DNA from: Segetibacter sp. 3557_3 | Lineage (GTDB): Bacteria > Bacteroidota > Bacteroidia > Chitinophagales > Chitinophagaceae | Assembly (NCBI RefSeq): GCF_004354985.1 | Contig: NZ_SMSK01000002.1 | Span: forward strand, 279,235 to 343,234 | Reading direction: 5' to 3' | Length of the DNA stretch: 64,000 nt | Part shown: positions 27,334 through 36,684 of the stretch, in pieces | Numbering within the stretch: position 1 is the first letter of the stretch | Layout of the letters: each line of letters starts with the position of its first letter | The notes under the pieces: generated by a model | Told to the model about the DNA's origin: nothing | Databases searched by the model: none | Seen by the model: only the letters and a program-made list of their open reading frames with translations | Translations under genes and position numbers: made by a program

Positions 27334-27732
27334 TTATCCAAGTACCAATGCGCCGGCCTCGGCAACTGCATGGTCGTTTTCCACCGTACTGCCTGAAACG
27401 CCAATCGCACCAATAATTTCTTCACCTTGCTTTAGCAATACACCACCGGGAAAGGTGATCAGTCCCAGGTTGGAATGTTCGATGTTAAACAAGGGTCCGC
27501 CAGGCTGTGAAAGTTTACCGATTTCCCCCGTATTCATATTAAAGTAGCGTGCCGTTTTCGCCTTTTTGATCGCGATATCAATGGATCCAAGCCAGGCATC
27601 ATCCATGCGGGAAAATGCAACCAGGTTGGTACCTGCATCTACCACCGCAACGTTCATTTGTAATTTCAATTTTTTCGATTTGTCGAGTGCCGCTTTTACA
27701 ACAGCTTGTGCCTGTGCCAGGGTAATGTTCAT
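27334..27732 (-). CDS. GlcG/HbpS-family protein (DUF336)
   Basis: A 132-residue protein matching the small GlcG/HbpS family: [19 protein letters not shown] at the start, [34 protein letters not shown] in the middle, and [34 protein letters not shown] near the end. Members form octamers; some bind haem or act with glycolate utilisation, others have no known role. No glycolate oxidase genes are nearby, so function is open. The frame extends to 27975, but the preceding 81 residues have no family similarity and overlap the divergent SDR gene, so I start at ATG 27732. No signal peptide is seen with this start. Confidence 0.85.
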   Translation of the reverse strand: MNITLAQAQAVVKAALDKSKKLKLQMNVAVVDAGTNLVAFSRMDDAWLGSIDIAIKKAKTARYFNMNTGEIGKLSQPGGPLFNIEHSNLGLITFPGGVLLKQGEEIIGAIGVSGSTVENDHAVAEAGALVLG

Positions 27733-27931
27733 AATCTTGAGTTTTGATGTTTGTGAAGATAAATATAATGCAGTCAATCGCCAGATAACAAGCCTTCCCC
27801 TATTTTGTTTCCTGTAAACATTCAAGCTAACGATCTCAGTCGCGGAAACGGGAAGTCCTTTACTCTCCGGGGTACGGCCCTGCCCTAACTGAACAAAATA
27901 CGGGACAACGCTGTTTGTAACAAAAAACAGT

Positions 27932-28627
27932 TTGAAAAATTTCTTAGTCATAGGAGGCTCCTCAGGTATCGGCAAGGCAATCGTTCAGGAGCTTGATGTT
28001 GAAGGACACCGGGTATATGCAACTTTCAACAAACATGAAAGCGCGGACAGTGAACGGGTCAGCTATCATCAGCTAAATGTTTCATCGGATGATTTCTCGC
28101 TAAACTTTTTACCTGCTGAGTTGGAAGGATTGGTTTATTGTCCCGGTACCATTAACCTGAAGCCATTTGCACGGATAAAGCCGGTTGATTTTGTTACCGA
28201 TTACGAACTGCAGGTAATTGGTGCGGTTAAGGTTTTGCAGTTGGTATTGCCGGCCCTCAAGCAAAGTGGCAACGCGGCCGTGTTATTTTTTTCAACGATT
28301 GCAGTACAGTCTGGGTTTAGCTTTCATTCACTTGTGTCGGCATCAAAGGGTGCCATTGAAGGACTCACGCGTTCACTCGCAGCTGAACTTGCGCCTGCGA
28401 TAAGGGTGAATTGCATTGCACCATCAATTACCGATACACCTTTAGCTGCAGCATTGTTGAGTACTGATGAAAAGCGAAATGCAAGCATTCAGCGCCATCC
28501 GCTTAAACGGATTGGTTTGCCGGGTGATATCTCCAGGGCTGCCTCATTCCTGCTCACGGAGGCCACCTGGATGACCGGGCAGGTGTTGCATGTTGATGGT
28601 GGATTATCAAACCTGAAACTGACCTGA
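27932..28627 (+). CDS. Short-chain dehydrogenase/reductase (classical SDR)
   Basis: A 231-residue Rossmann-fold oxidoreductase. The dinucleotide motif GGSSGIGKA occurs immediately after the start, so the TTG at 27932 is the likely start codon; no ATG lies nearby in frame. Other SDR marks are the segment [12 protein letters not shown] (in place of NNAG), the catalytic serine in FFSTIAVQ, and a SxxK where YxxxK is normally found ([21 protein letters not shown]). The usual catalytic tyrosine therefore appears replaced (HSLVSASK), which would weaken or change activity. A C-terminal [13 protein letters not shown] is typical. The stop overlaps the next gene's ATG (TGATG), so the two SDR genes form a coupled operon. 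Confidence 0.88.
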   Translation: MKNFLVIGGSSGIGKAIVQELDVEGHRVYATFNKHESADSERVSYHQLNVSSDDFSLNFLPAELEGLVYCPGTINLKPFARIKPVDFVTDYELQVIGAVKVLQLVLPALKQSGNAAVLFFSTIAVQSGFSFHSLVSASKGAIEGLTRSLAAELAPAIRVNCIAPSITDTPLAAALLSTDEKRNASIQRHPLKRIGLPGDISRAASFLLTEATWMTGQVLHVDGGLSNLKLT

Positions 28628-30072
28628 TGAAAATTCTACTTACCGGTGCCACCGGCTATATTGCACAACGGCTGTTACCTGTCTTGCTTGAAAACGGACA
28701 TGAAGTAATTTGTTGTGTTCGCGATGCCAACCGCTTTAACACAGAAAAATATGCGAGCTACAACCTTAAAGTAATCCAGGTAAACTTTCTCGACAAAGAA
28801 ACCCTCAAGGCTATACCCGACGACATCGATGCAGCATATTACCTGATACATTCTATGTCTACCACAGGCGAAGACTTTAAGGAACTTGAAGAAACTACCG
28901 CGCTACATTTTCGGGAAAGAATCGGCCAGACAGCTGCAAAACAAGTGATTTACCTCAGCGGGATCATCAACGAACAAAAGCTATCAAAGCACCTCGAGTC
29001 GCGAAAGAAAGTTGAAGAGGTACTATCACAAGGAACTTATGCGTTAACCACCCTAAGGGCAGGTATAATCGTGGGATCAGGTAGTGCGTCGTTTGAAATC
29101 ATTCGCGACCTGGTGGAAAAGCTGCCGGTGATGATAACACCTCGCTGGGTGGAAACGCTTTGTCAGCCTATAGCCATCAGAAATGTTATCGAGTTTCTTT
29201 ATGGAGTCCTTTTAAGGGGAGAAACATACAAGCAAAGCTTCGACATTGGCGGCCCCGATATCATGAGCTATAAACAGATGTTGCTGCAATTCGCAGCAGT
29301 TCGGAAATTAAAGCGCCGCATATTTGTGGTGCCTGTTATGACCCCAAGATTGTCATCTTACTGGTTATATTTTGTAACATCTACTTCTTATGCACTTGCG
29401 GTTAACCTGGTTGACAGCATGAAGGTAGAAGTTGTTTGCAAGGAGAATAAGCTGAAGGACCTGCTTGGCATCAACCTGATTAATTATAAACGGGCCATTG
29501 CCCTGGCGTTTGATAAGATAGAACAGGACCAGGTATTATCAAGCTGGAAAGACGCGCTTACAAGTAATACATTGTATTATGGTATTTCGAAACATATGGA
29601 GATACCCGTAAACGGTTGCTTTAAAGACAAGCGCAGTTTAAAAATTGCCGACAGTTCAAAAGTGCTTAAGCGAATATGGGCAATCGGTGGAAGCAATGGC
29701 TGGTACTACGGTAATTGGTTATGGGGTATTCGCGGGCACCTCGACAAATTGGCGGGAGGTGTGGGCCTTCGTCGTGGCAGAAAACATCCAACGGAGATAT
29801 CGGCAGGTGATACCCTTGATTTCTGGCGGGTTCTGTTGGCAAGTAAAACGGAGAAGCGGCTGCTGCTTTATGCGGAGATGCGGCTGCCGGGTGAAGCATG
29901 GCTGGAATTCAAAATCAATTCCGACAATGTACTTGAGCAAACCGCAACTTTTCGGCCTCTGGGTATTGCAGGGCGATTGTACTGGTACGCGGTATTGCCC
30001 TTCCATGGTTTTATTTTCCGTGGAATGATCAGGAACATAGCAGCAGAAAGTAGGTTAGCAACCGTTACATAG
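28627..30072 (+). CDS. Atypical SDR / NAD(P)-binding protein with C-terminal DUF2867-like domain
   Basis: A 481-residue protein. The N-terminal half is an extended/atypical SDR with GATGYIAQRLLP as dinucleotide motif, YYLIHSMST, and the conserved segment TTLRAGIIVGSGSASFEIIRDL. The C-terminal third (about 330-475) matches DUF2867: GGSNGWYYGNWLWGIRGHLDKLAGG, then LLLYAEMRLPGEAWLEFKI and a hydrophobic WYAVLPFHGFIFRGMIRNI end. This two-domain form is common in bacteria but its substrate is unknown. It is translationally coupled to the upstream SDR, so the pair may act in one pathway. Its stop is only 11 bases from the stop of the convergent metallopeptidase-like gene. Confidence 0.88.
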   Translation: MKILLTGATGYIAQRLLPVLLENGHEVICCVRDANRFNTEKYASYNLKVIQVNFLDKETLKAIPDDIDAAYYLIHSMSTTGEDFKELEETTALHFRERIGQTAAKQVIYLSGIINEQKLSKHLESRKKVEEVLSQGTYALTTLRAGIIVGSGSASFEIIRDLVEKLPVMITPRWVETLCQPIAIRNVIEFLYGVLLRGETYKQSFDIGGPDIMSYKQMLLQFAAVRKLKRRIFVVPVMTPRLSSYWLYFVTSTSYALAVNLVDSMKVEVVCKENKLKDLLGINLINYKRAIALAFDKIEQDQVLSSWKDALTSNTLYYGISKHMEIPVNGCFKDKRSLKIADSSKVLKRIWAIGGSNGWYYGNWLWGIRGHLDKLAGGVGLRRGRKHPTEISAGDTLDFWRVLLASKTEKRLLLYAEMRLPGEAWLEFKINSDNVLEQTATFRPLGIAGRLYWYAVLPFHGFIFRGMIRNIAAESRLATVT

Positions 30073-30083
30073 GATTACTGTCT

Positions 30084-31010
30084 TTAGCGCCGTGCCGGCC
30101 GCACATTGCGCCCATAATATACATCTGCAGGATTACGATGACCCGCATATACGCGTTCGAGTATGTGGTACAACGTTGGGTCATATGACTTCAGGTCTTC
30201 AGGTGTTTGAACCCGGGTTTCCCCATCATAAAACTCGTAGTTTGACCAAAACCACCATTGTGTTCCCTCTGCCCAATATTCCGCTACCGTATTAATGGCA
30301 TACTGCCCTTTGTACAATCCTTTCGATTTGGCAGCCTGGTAAGCGGGTTCGATCTCGGCAAACAGGGCAGAGTCGGCCGAACGCAAAGCGCCCATCATAT
30401 TGTGACTGAATTCATGTACCAGTATGTTTTCACCATAATACCTCGTTCCCGGATAACCAAGCAGGTTTTCTTCAGCACAGGATGTTACAGTGCCGCCCAT
30501 TCCCCGGGCGCGACGGTTCCAATACTCACGATCACTCATACTTGCAATGCCGCCCGGTTTGTCATAGTTCTCCCGTTCACCAGGTGTTAAGCGCCGGTCG
30601 TCGCGTGCAGGCTTTTTCCAGTCACGTCTTTCAGGCAAGTCAGTTTCCATTTCCGAGGCTGCCATAACCAATACCCGGGCTTTGCGGTTAATCAGCGCAT
30701 TCCTGATATCGGCCCTTTTAACCAGCATATAATTGACAATATCACGGGCAATCAGTAATGCCGCGTCGGGCACTTTGCCCGACGACACAATCGGAATTCC
30801 ATACGCGTCGGAATATTTCTGGTAAAACGTATCAAGGGATAATTCGGCCGGTACCCTGGTTACCATGGTGCTGGCGTAATCACTAATGAGTGGTTTTGTG
30901 CTCGGGGAAGTCGCAGGTGAAGGAGTAGTTTGGCTGAGCGCAACGCCAGGCCGGGCAAACAATAAGGCCACAAGTGCTAAAACAGGAATCGGCTTAAATT
31001 TATTTTTCAT
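30084..31010 (-). CDS. Secreted putative zinc metallopeptidase (HExxH)
   Basis: A 308-residue exported protein; a signal peptide ends near ALSQ (residue 27) and a Thr/Pro/Ser-rich linker follows. A zinc motif H199-E-F-S-H203 lies in ENILVHEFSHNMMGAL. About 40 residues later comes TVAEYWAEGTQWWF, whose E244 or E248 could be the third ligand, as in gluzincins. Upstream are EMETDLPERRDW and a single cysteine near 178. I do not recognise a named peptidase family for the full sequence. The aromatic-rich AEGTQWWFWSNYEF resembles segments in other uncharacterised HExxH proteins of Bacteroidota. It is transcribed alone, and its promoter region is shared with the divergent hydrolase gene. Confidence 0.7.
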   Translation of the reverse strand: MKNKFKPIPVLALVALLFARPGVALSQTTPSPATSPSTKPLISDYASTMVTRVPAELSLDTFYQKYSDAYGIPIVSSGKVPDAALLIARDIVNYMLVKRADIRNALINRKARVLVMAASEMETDLPERRDWKKPARDDRRLTPGERENYDKPGGIASMSDREYWNRRARGMGGTVTSCAEENLLGYPGTRYYGENILVHEFSHNMMGALRSADSALFAEIEPAYQAAKSKGLYKGQYAINTVAEYWAEGTQWWFWSNYEFYDGETRVQTPEDLKSYDPTLYHILERVYAGHRNPADVYYGRNVRPARR

Positions 31011-31373
31011 ATTATCGCGGAACGTATTGTTTGTAACTACCGATCAGATACACCGTATCATAAAGTTACTTTTCTGCACGCAGCCTAATTAGCCATTAAT
31101 AACCTGTTTTAGTCGCTTTTTAGCTAAGCCAGCATGTCGGCGCCCATCAACACCATAAACAAGTGGGTGCCAGTAAGCTGGACAGGAATGTGGGGTGTTG
31201 AACCAGGCTAGTGGAAAAAGGGTCTTCTAAAAAACAGTTGGTCAAAAGACGTACTGGCACAAGTTTTATTATCAAATCAACAAAACGACAAACCAGCGTG
31301 TTTGTCGCAGTTCATACTTTCGGGCGTTTGATTACCCCTGTGCCCGAATAAAACCTCTAAAGTTCTCTTACAC
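31011..31373. other. Divergent promoter region
   Basis: These 363 bases lie between the metallopeptidase-like gene and the GH-A hydrolase gene. A TACTTTCG (31315-31322), one base off the -7 consensus, is 52 bases ahead of the hydrolase ATG. No gene or repeat copy is seen. Confidence 0.4.
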
Positions 31374-32591
31374 ATGCTTCAAAATCCATTTAAAAGCTTC
31401 TGGATGGCTGGTTACGAGTGTACCGATCAGCTAAATGCTTTTGGTAACCGGGTAGATTTTCTGGAAGTAACCGGCCACCTTCAGCTTATCGACGAAGATT
31501 ACCGCTCCCTCCATCAGTTTAATATCGGTACGGTTAGGGAAGGCATTCGCTGGAGTAAAGTTGAAACCCGGCCTTATCAGTACGATTGGTCAACGGTTAA
31601 GTCCATGATTGAACACGGAAAGGCAAACCATATTCAACAGGTTTGGGACATTTGTCATTTTGGTTTCCCCGACGACCTTACCCCGCTTCACCCGATGTTT
31701 GCACGACGTTTTGCCGCGGTTTGTAGGGCGTTTGTTGAGTTTTACCGCGAACTTCAGCCAACAGGTCCACTGGTAATTACCCCCATCAATGAAGTGAGTT
31801 TCTTATCGTGGCTCGGAGGCGATGCCCGCGGTACCGCTCCGTATTGTATAAATCTGGGTTGGGAGGTAAAGTATAGTCTTATGCGAGCATATATAGAAGG
31901 TGTCGCTGCGATTAAAGAAGCGGATCCGACAGCACTTATCCTTACCACTGAGCCAATGGTCAATGTTGTTCCGCCAGTTGATCCGTCTGAAGAAGACATT
32001 GAATTGGCTGCCAGGTTCCACGAATACCAGTTTCAATCTGTTGACATGTTACTTGGCCGTATTTGCCCCGAGCTCGGTGGCAGGCCGGAAAATATTGATA
32101 TGCTCGGGTTCAACTTCTATTACGACAACCAGTACACACCAATGCGCACTGAATACCTTTCGTGGTCGAATGAAAACAACGATCCACGGTGGGTGCCGCT
32201 ACATGAGTTAATGCGCATTGCTTATGAGCGCTACAATGTGCCAATGGTACTTTCTGAAACAAGCCATCCCGGTGAACATCGTCCACAATGGATCGAATTT
32301 ATTGCCGATCAGTGCGCTAGTATACTGGAGCAAAAGGTGCCGCTGTACGGGGTTTGTTTGTACCCGATTATCGACCGCCCGGATTGGGACCACCTTTCAC
32401 CATGGCACAACGCTGGATTATGGGATGCTGAAGAGCATGGCGGAAATCCTCCGAAACGCATATTGTACGAACCATATGCTACGGCGCTTGAATTGGCCCA
32501 AACAAGGATACATGAACTGTTAACAAGTGGCCATACCCATAGAACGCGGAAAGCTTTCAGTAATACAGGTAAACAGGCTGCGATGGCCTGA
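31374..32591 (+). CDS. Clan GH-A glycoside hydrolase (beta-glucosidase-like)
   Basis: A 405-residue cytoplasmic protein with no signal peptide and a TIM-barrel hydrolase pattern. The motif TPINEVSF (E140) sits at the end of strand 4 as acid/base. VLSETSHPGEH (E295) sits at strand 7 as nucleophile. Between them are IDMLGFNFYYDNQY and the early strand TVREGIRWSKVE. The two glutamates and the NE/SE contexts place it in clan GH-A, near GH1/GH5-like beta-glycosidases, though I cannot fix the family. The absence of export suggests action on an internal glycoside or on imported oligosaccharides. A hairpin terminator follows at 32651. Confidence 0.8.
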   Translation: MLQNPFKSFWMAGYECTDQLNAFGNRVDFLEVTGHLQLIDEDYRSLHQFNIGTVREGIRWSKVETRPYQYDWSTVKSMIEHGKANHIQQVWDICHFGFPDDLTPLHPMFARRFAAVCRAFVEFYRELQPTGPLVITPINEVSFLSWLGGDARGTAPYCINLGWEVKYSLMRAYIEGVAAIKEADPTALILTTEPMVNVVPPVDPSEEDIELAARFHEYQFQSVDMLLGRICPELGGRPENIDMLGFNFYYDNQYTPMRTEYLSWSNENNDPRWVPLHELMRIAYERYNVPMVLSETSHPGEHRPQWIEFIADQCASILEQKVPLYGVCLYPIIDRPDWDHLSPWHNAGLWDAEEHGGNPPKRILYEPYATALELAQTRIHELLTSGHTHRTRKAFSNTGKQAAMA

Positions 32592-32650
32592 TTCCAAATC
32601 GTTGTTTGATCGTACGGTCGATCAATCCCTTCAAACGTGAAAAGATTACG

Positions 32651-32688
32651 ATGCCCGTTGATTACTTAAAAGTGCACTCAACGGGCAT
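32651..32688 (+). terminator. Hairpin terminator after the GH-A gene
   Basis: The perfect 11-bp arms ATGCCCGTTGA (32651-32661) and TCAACGGGCAT (32678-32688) have a 16-base loop followed by TTTC. It cuts through a 61-residue frame (32606-32791), which argues against that frame being a gene. A smaller palindrome, TTGATCG...CGATCAA, precedes it near 32607-32626. The rest of 32592-32923 holds nothing evident. Confidence 0.6.
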
Positions 32689-32923
32689 TTCAATAGACTG
32701 GATGTTCGAACCGCATATGCACACGGAAATAAACGAGAAATGCTTAAGCATCAGGTCAGATATGTTTCGCTGCGGTAGCTTTGTTATGTAAGTCTGAAGT
32801 AATTTATTTACCTGCCATTAATCCAGGGTGCCCGTTACACTACGACGATTATTCGATCGCACATCATCTAAACAATCTAACTATAATACTTACGCTGGGC
32901 TGCCACCAGGTTACAAGTGGTAA

Positions 32924-34246
32924 TTAGTTCTTGGTAACCTTGTACTTTTTGTTCACCTTGGGGCTGTTAAAGTAGTTGTTCAACTCTGCTTCGCTGAGGG
33001 TACCGGTATCGAGTGTTGGAATATCGATTAGTTGTACCTGTATTTGTTTAAGGTCGTCTTTTAGCTTCTTTGTTTTAAAAAGTATTTCAGGATCCCGCTC
33101 GTTTAACAATGCGTTATCCGATAGTGAATACTCAAGTCGACGTATGCTGGTTCGAACAAGAGACGCGGAGTTTTGCTCATATGATTTAACCGGGGAAACA
33201 GCTTCTTTCACAGGCACCAGTGCGACTCCTACACTCGGTAAAATTCTGCCGATTTGTTTTTGCCCGTCATTACTCATGGTTGAAAACACGGTACCACCTA
33301 ATGCTGTTGTACCCGACACCAGGTCAAAACTTGTTCGGGTGTTTTTTGTTTTCTTGATTTTTTTATCGAGTTCTTTAAAGGCGAACTTAAGCTGAAGTAT
33401 GTAGTAATTTATGTCTTTTGCAACCTTTTGATATTCCAGGTTACGTTGAGGGTAGTTCAACGCATCTTTTACAAAAATCCGCACAACTGCTGTGTCTCTT
33501 ACCAAAAATTTGTTTGTGCCGATAAATGTTACGAGCAGTAAGCGCTGTTTGGTGGTATCCCCATCTTTAATAAAATCGTAGGGCACCTTCCAACTGAAGT
33601 CATCATCACACTTACGCACTACGCGGTAATCTTTTAAGGGCAGGCTGGTGGTCGTTGAAATATTTTCTATCGGGAAATTGCCGAGTTCGCATTGCACCTT
33701 GAAACTTAAACTGTCGCCTTCATCGATATACAACACGCTGCTCACTGTTGGCTTTACCCTCGATACAATGATTTCGGTATTGTAAAAAACAAGCGTAAAA
33801 AAAGTATCTGCCTTTTCCTTCGGGTTAGCAAGGTTTTGAACACCCAATCTCACTTTATATTCATTGTCGTATTTCAACCTGCCTGACAAAAACAAGGATT
33901 TTTCCGCCTTGAATGATAACAGGCCATTGTCTTTGTTGATTTTAAGGCCAAGGGGTGCATTTCTCAAAAACCAATAAAAGCCCGACTCGTCTTTGTTGAT
34001 GTCCAGCTTGTAAGTTAGGGAGGAGTCTACGTGCAGGGTGATATAGGGATTCAGGTTTGTTATCCGGAGGGTAGTGTCTTCAGGGATAGGAGCAACAGCA
34101 ACGACGGTATCGATTTTTGGAACAGTATCCCGGTTAACGATGGTATCCCTTACCGGAACAACTTCCTGTGCAGCTCCTTGTAAAACCGGTATCGACAGGA
34201 TAACCAGCAAACTTAAGAATCGTACAATCTTCAAAATCTGCATCAT
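32924..34246 (-). CDS. Exported protein of unknown function with Ig/cadherin-like N-terminal half
   Basis: A 440-residue protein with a signal peptide (cleavage near QGAAQ, residue 27) and then a Thr/Val/Asp-rich linker. The first half reads as one or two Ig/cadherin-like beta domains (GFYWFLRNAPLGLKINKDNGLLSF is reminiscent of the putative-Ig He_PIG/cadherin pattern). Residues about 290-440 are helical and charged (NYYILQLKFAFKELDKKIKK; then KLKDDLKQIQVQLIDIP) with a short Gly/Ala-rich segment (VSGTTALGGTVFST) between. I do not recognise a family. It probably sits in the periplasm or on the outer membrane. It is monocistronic. The frame opens with two methionines; either could start. Confidence 0.7.
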   Translation of the reverse strand: MMQILKIVRFLSLLVILSIPVLQGAAQEVVPVRDTIVNRDTVPKIDTVVAVAPIPEDTTLRITNLNPYITLHVDSSLTYKLDINKDESGFYWFLRNAPLGLKINKDNGLLSFKAEKSLFLSGRLKYDNEYKVRLGVQNLANPKEKADTFFTLVFYNTEIIVSRVKPTVSSVLYIDEGDSLSFKVQCELGNFPIENISTTTSLPLKDYRVVRKCDDDFSWKVPYDFIKDGDTTKQRLLLVTFIGTNKFLVRDTAVVRIFVKDALNYPQRNLEYQKVAKDINYYILQLKFAFKELDKKIKKTKNTRTSFDLVSGTTALGGTVFSTMSNDGQKQIGRILPSVGVALVPVKEAVSPVKSYEQNSASLVRTSIRRLEYSLSDNALLNERDPEILFKTKKLKDDLKQIQVQLIDIPTLDTGTLSEAELNNYFNSPKVNKKYKVTKN

Positions 34247-34648
34247 AGGCGCAATATTAAATAAATTTTAGCGAGGTGAATTTAATCGTACGGTCAAATA
34301 ACAACCGCTTTAGACTTTATTTAGCAGTCGCAAATCCACTTTACACACCTAAAACAAAAGAAGAGGGCCTTTATTCAAGCAATACTAATATGCTGCTTAA
34401 CCGCGGTATTTAGTTTGCATTTTCCCATTACTAAACAGCAATTTTTAGCCCTGTACTTACGAATCTCGTTATGCGGAGGTAAGAAAGGCGGAGCGCCCTG
34501 CCGATGGGAGTAATCGTCAAGTTGGTACAATCAAATCACGTCTGCGTGGTGTACTTACAGGGTTCGGAGTTGAAAAACTGCACTTCTTACCCGGGAAACC
34601 TTAAAGCCTTAGGTATGCCGGTGAATGGGTCAAGGCGAGTTCCTAAAA
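34247..34648. other. Intergenic region, 402 bases
   Basis: It contains the leader/promoter of the gene at 32924-34246 and the 3' flank of the DUF5996 gene. An ATCGTACGGTC string (34284-34294) is the same as one at 32613-32623 on the other side of the gene. A 103-residue plus-strand frame that begins here and overlaps the DUF5996 gene antisense looks like chance. Confidence 0.4.
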
Positions 34649-35617
34649 TTATTGTTCAGGTACCTGGGGATGATTCTCTTTCAGCCACGCATAGTCGCAA
34701 TCAAGTGAGTCCCGGTCCCAATGACCTGTTTTTGCTGCGGCCTCGTAAGTGCTCTGGCAAAAGGACAGTAACACCTCTTCCGGGTTGTTGGCAGACCTTA
34801 CTGCTTCATAAGTAAGAAAAAATTCACCCATTTCGGGGCTGTAAAATGCTTGTTCTGGCTGTACGGGTTGGTGTTGGTAATCTGCAGGCGTAGGATAACA
34901 GTAGGCGTAAAATGCCGCTTCCGGAAAAGCATCGTTGCCTGGCCAGAAACCGCAACTGCTTACCTCGTGTGAATAGGCTTCCTGCATTACACGTAAGGGC
35001 ATGTTGGGCGCACCACCCTGGTGCAAGGGCGCTTCTCTGCCCGAAAAGCGGGTATAAGCAAGGTCGAACGCACCCCAGAATAGATGCACAGGACTACACT
35101 TTCCTTTAAAGCGTGACCTGAAGACGTTGAACACATTATTCACCTTAACCATCGCAAGCCAGAAATTTTTTATCTTCTCCCCATCGTACGATTGATGTTC
35201 CTGATCCTGCGCAAACGGGATCGCCGTTTCCATTTCATTTGGTTTTTGATGGATCCTGGTTGTTATTCCCAGTATTGCCAGTTTTTCAAAAAGCTCATGA
35301 TAGAAACTGGAAACCGAACGCGGGTATAGCGCCAGGAATTGATCTGCACCATCACTGCTCGGTATCCACAAACGATGCGCAATAAAGTCGAAGGATATCT
35401 CGAAAACACCGTTTTCGAAAGGCATGCTTCCGGTAGTAAACCCGGTTGCTGACACATATAAAGTAACATTCCATGAATGATTGATCCATGGCATTTGCTG
35501 GAGCCTGATCTTTCCAACAATTTGCATCCATAGCTGAACAGTTATTAAAGTGTCTTTCCACTCGGGATAATTCAGTTCGGGCCATTTGCCCTTTGTTGAG
35601 GCCTGGTGATTAGTCAT
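34649..35617 (-). CDS. DUF5996 family protein
   Basis: A 322-residue soluble protein matching the uncharacterised DUF5996 family. Marks are WPELNYPEWKDTLITVQLWMQIVGKIRL at the start and HSWNVTLYVSATGFTTGSMPF. CSPVHLFWGAFDLAYTRFSGREAP lies in the middle, and near the end are SCGFWPGNDAFPEAAFYAYCYP and SPEMGEFFLTYEAVR. The His/Trp/Tyr-rich conserved blocks suggest an enzyme or ligand-binding pocket, but none has been assigned. No signal peptide is seen, so it is cytoplasmic. It is a single gene with no functional clue from neighbours; the divergent gene codes for an outer-membrane protein. Confidence 0.82.
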   Translation of the reverse strand: MTNHQASTKGKWPELNYPEWKDTLITVQLWMQIVGKIRLQQMPWINHSWNVTLYVSATGFTTGSMPFENGVFEISFDFIAHRLWIPSSDGADQFLALYPRSVSSFYHELFEKLAILGITTRIHQKPNEMETAIPFAQDQEHQSYDGEKIKNFWLAMVKVNNVFNVFRSRFKGKCSPVHLFWGAFDLAYTRFSGREAPLHQGGAPNMPLRVMQEAYSHEVSSCGFWPGNDAFPEAAFYAYCYPTPADYQHQPVQPEQAFYSPEMGEFFLTYEAVRSANNPEEVLLSFCQSTYEAAAKTGHWDRDSLDCDYAWLKENHPQVPEQ

Positions 35618-35876
35618 GCCGAAATATACAATCTTTTACTTTCGGTTTATACTGCATAGCGCTGATCACCTTTCCGGTGCTTCTGCACGAGGTTTGGCTT
35701 CAACCCTATGCCTGGCATTTGAGCTATACATTGTCGAACGCTCATGCACTTGGCAGTCCCGATGTCCAGCAGAACGTTAACAATATTCAACTAATTCAGG
35801 GAGTCAAATCCTTACACGCGTCTTAACCCAGGTATATGAGGCTCTATATCTACTAATTGTAACAAGGGGCGGTCAA

Positions 35877-35913
35877 TTTCTCAGGAGCATAAAAAGTTCA
35901 ACGCTTACCTTTG
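35877..35913 (+). promoter_or_regulatory. Promoter of the DUF481 gene
   Basis: TACCTTTG at 35906-35913 matches TAnnTTTG fully; TTTC at 35877-35880 is a weak -33. The start site would be near 35920. This rules out the upstream TTG (35911) as start codon and fixes ATG 35947. The remaining divergent space 35618-35876 shows nothing recognisable. Confidence 0.6.
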
Positions 35914-35946
35914 GCAGATTACTATTTATTACCATTTGTTCAGCGG

Positions 35947-36684
35947 ATGAGAAAATCATACACTTGTATAATACTTAGCTCTATCATTTCAGTCAGTGGC
36001 TTGAAGGCGCAATTCAATGACAGTACATTTTACCACACCAGCTACTCTACTACTGGCATAATCAACAAAACCAACGACGTAAGTTCTTACGTTTTAACCA
36101 ATGCATTCCGCTTCAATGTCAGCAGAAATGATGTTCGGCTAAATGCTAATGCCAGTTGGATTTATGGTTCACAACAGAGCCGCCTTACAAACAACGACTT
36201 TACTTCTTCACTTGATTTTAATCTTTACAAAACGCTTCCACACTTTTATTACTGGGGCCTTGCTACCTACGACAAAAGTTTTTCATTGAAAATAGTCGAG
36301 CGTTACCAGGCGGGACTAGGGGCCGCCTATAATGTGTTTGACAAACCTGATTTTGCCCTAAACATCAGTGACGGGGTATTGTATGAAAACAGTAATCTCA
36401 AAATCAATGACTCAACAAACAACCGTTACAGGGTGTTTCGAAACTCATTCAGGTTGCGATACCGTCTCGTGGTAAAAGAGGTAATTGTGCTCAATGGTAC
36501 AAACCTGTTACAAAATGCGCTGAATGCAAACAACGACTACATCGTCAATTCGGTAAACAGCCTCTCGTTTAAGCTACGCCGTTGGCTGAGTTTGACAGCA
36601 TCGTCAACCTACAACCGGATACAAAGGACCAACCGGGAGAACCTTTTACTCACTTTTGGCTTTACAGCTGAAAAATACTTCTAG
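35947..36684 (+). CDS. DUF481-like outer-membrane beta-barrel protein
   Basis: A 245-residue exported protein; its signal peptide ends near GLKAQ (residue 22). The mature part consists of alternating aromatic/hydrophobic strands such as NAFRFNVSRNDVRLNANASWIYG, FYYWGLATYDKSFSLKIVERYQAGLGAAYNVF and FRLRYRLVVKEVIVLNGTNLLQ. It ends with a C-terminal aromatic residue (AEKYF), as outer-membrane barrels do. The pattern of a short YQAGLGAAYNVF segment followed by strands matches DUF481 proteins, whose function is unknown. It is monocistronic with a consensus promoter. Confidence 0.8.
   Translation: MRKSYTCIILSSIISVSGLKAQFNDSTFYHTSYSTTGIINKTNDVSSYVLTNAFRFNVSRNDVRLNANASWIYGSQQSRLTNNDFTSSLDFNLYKTLPHFYYWGLATYDKSFSLKIVERYQAGLGAAYNVFDKPDFALNISDGVLYENSNLKINDSTNNRYRVFRNSFRLRYRLVVKEVIVLNGTNLLQNALNANNDYIVNSVNSLSFKLRRWLSLTASSTYNRIQRTNRENLLLTFGFTAEKYF

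Noticed and set aside
32606..32791. 61-residue frame (plus strand)
   Set aside because: Contains the perfect 11-bp hairpin that probably terminates the GH-A gene.
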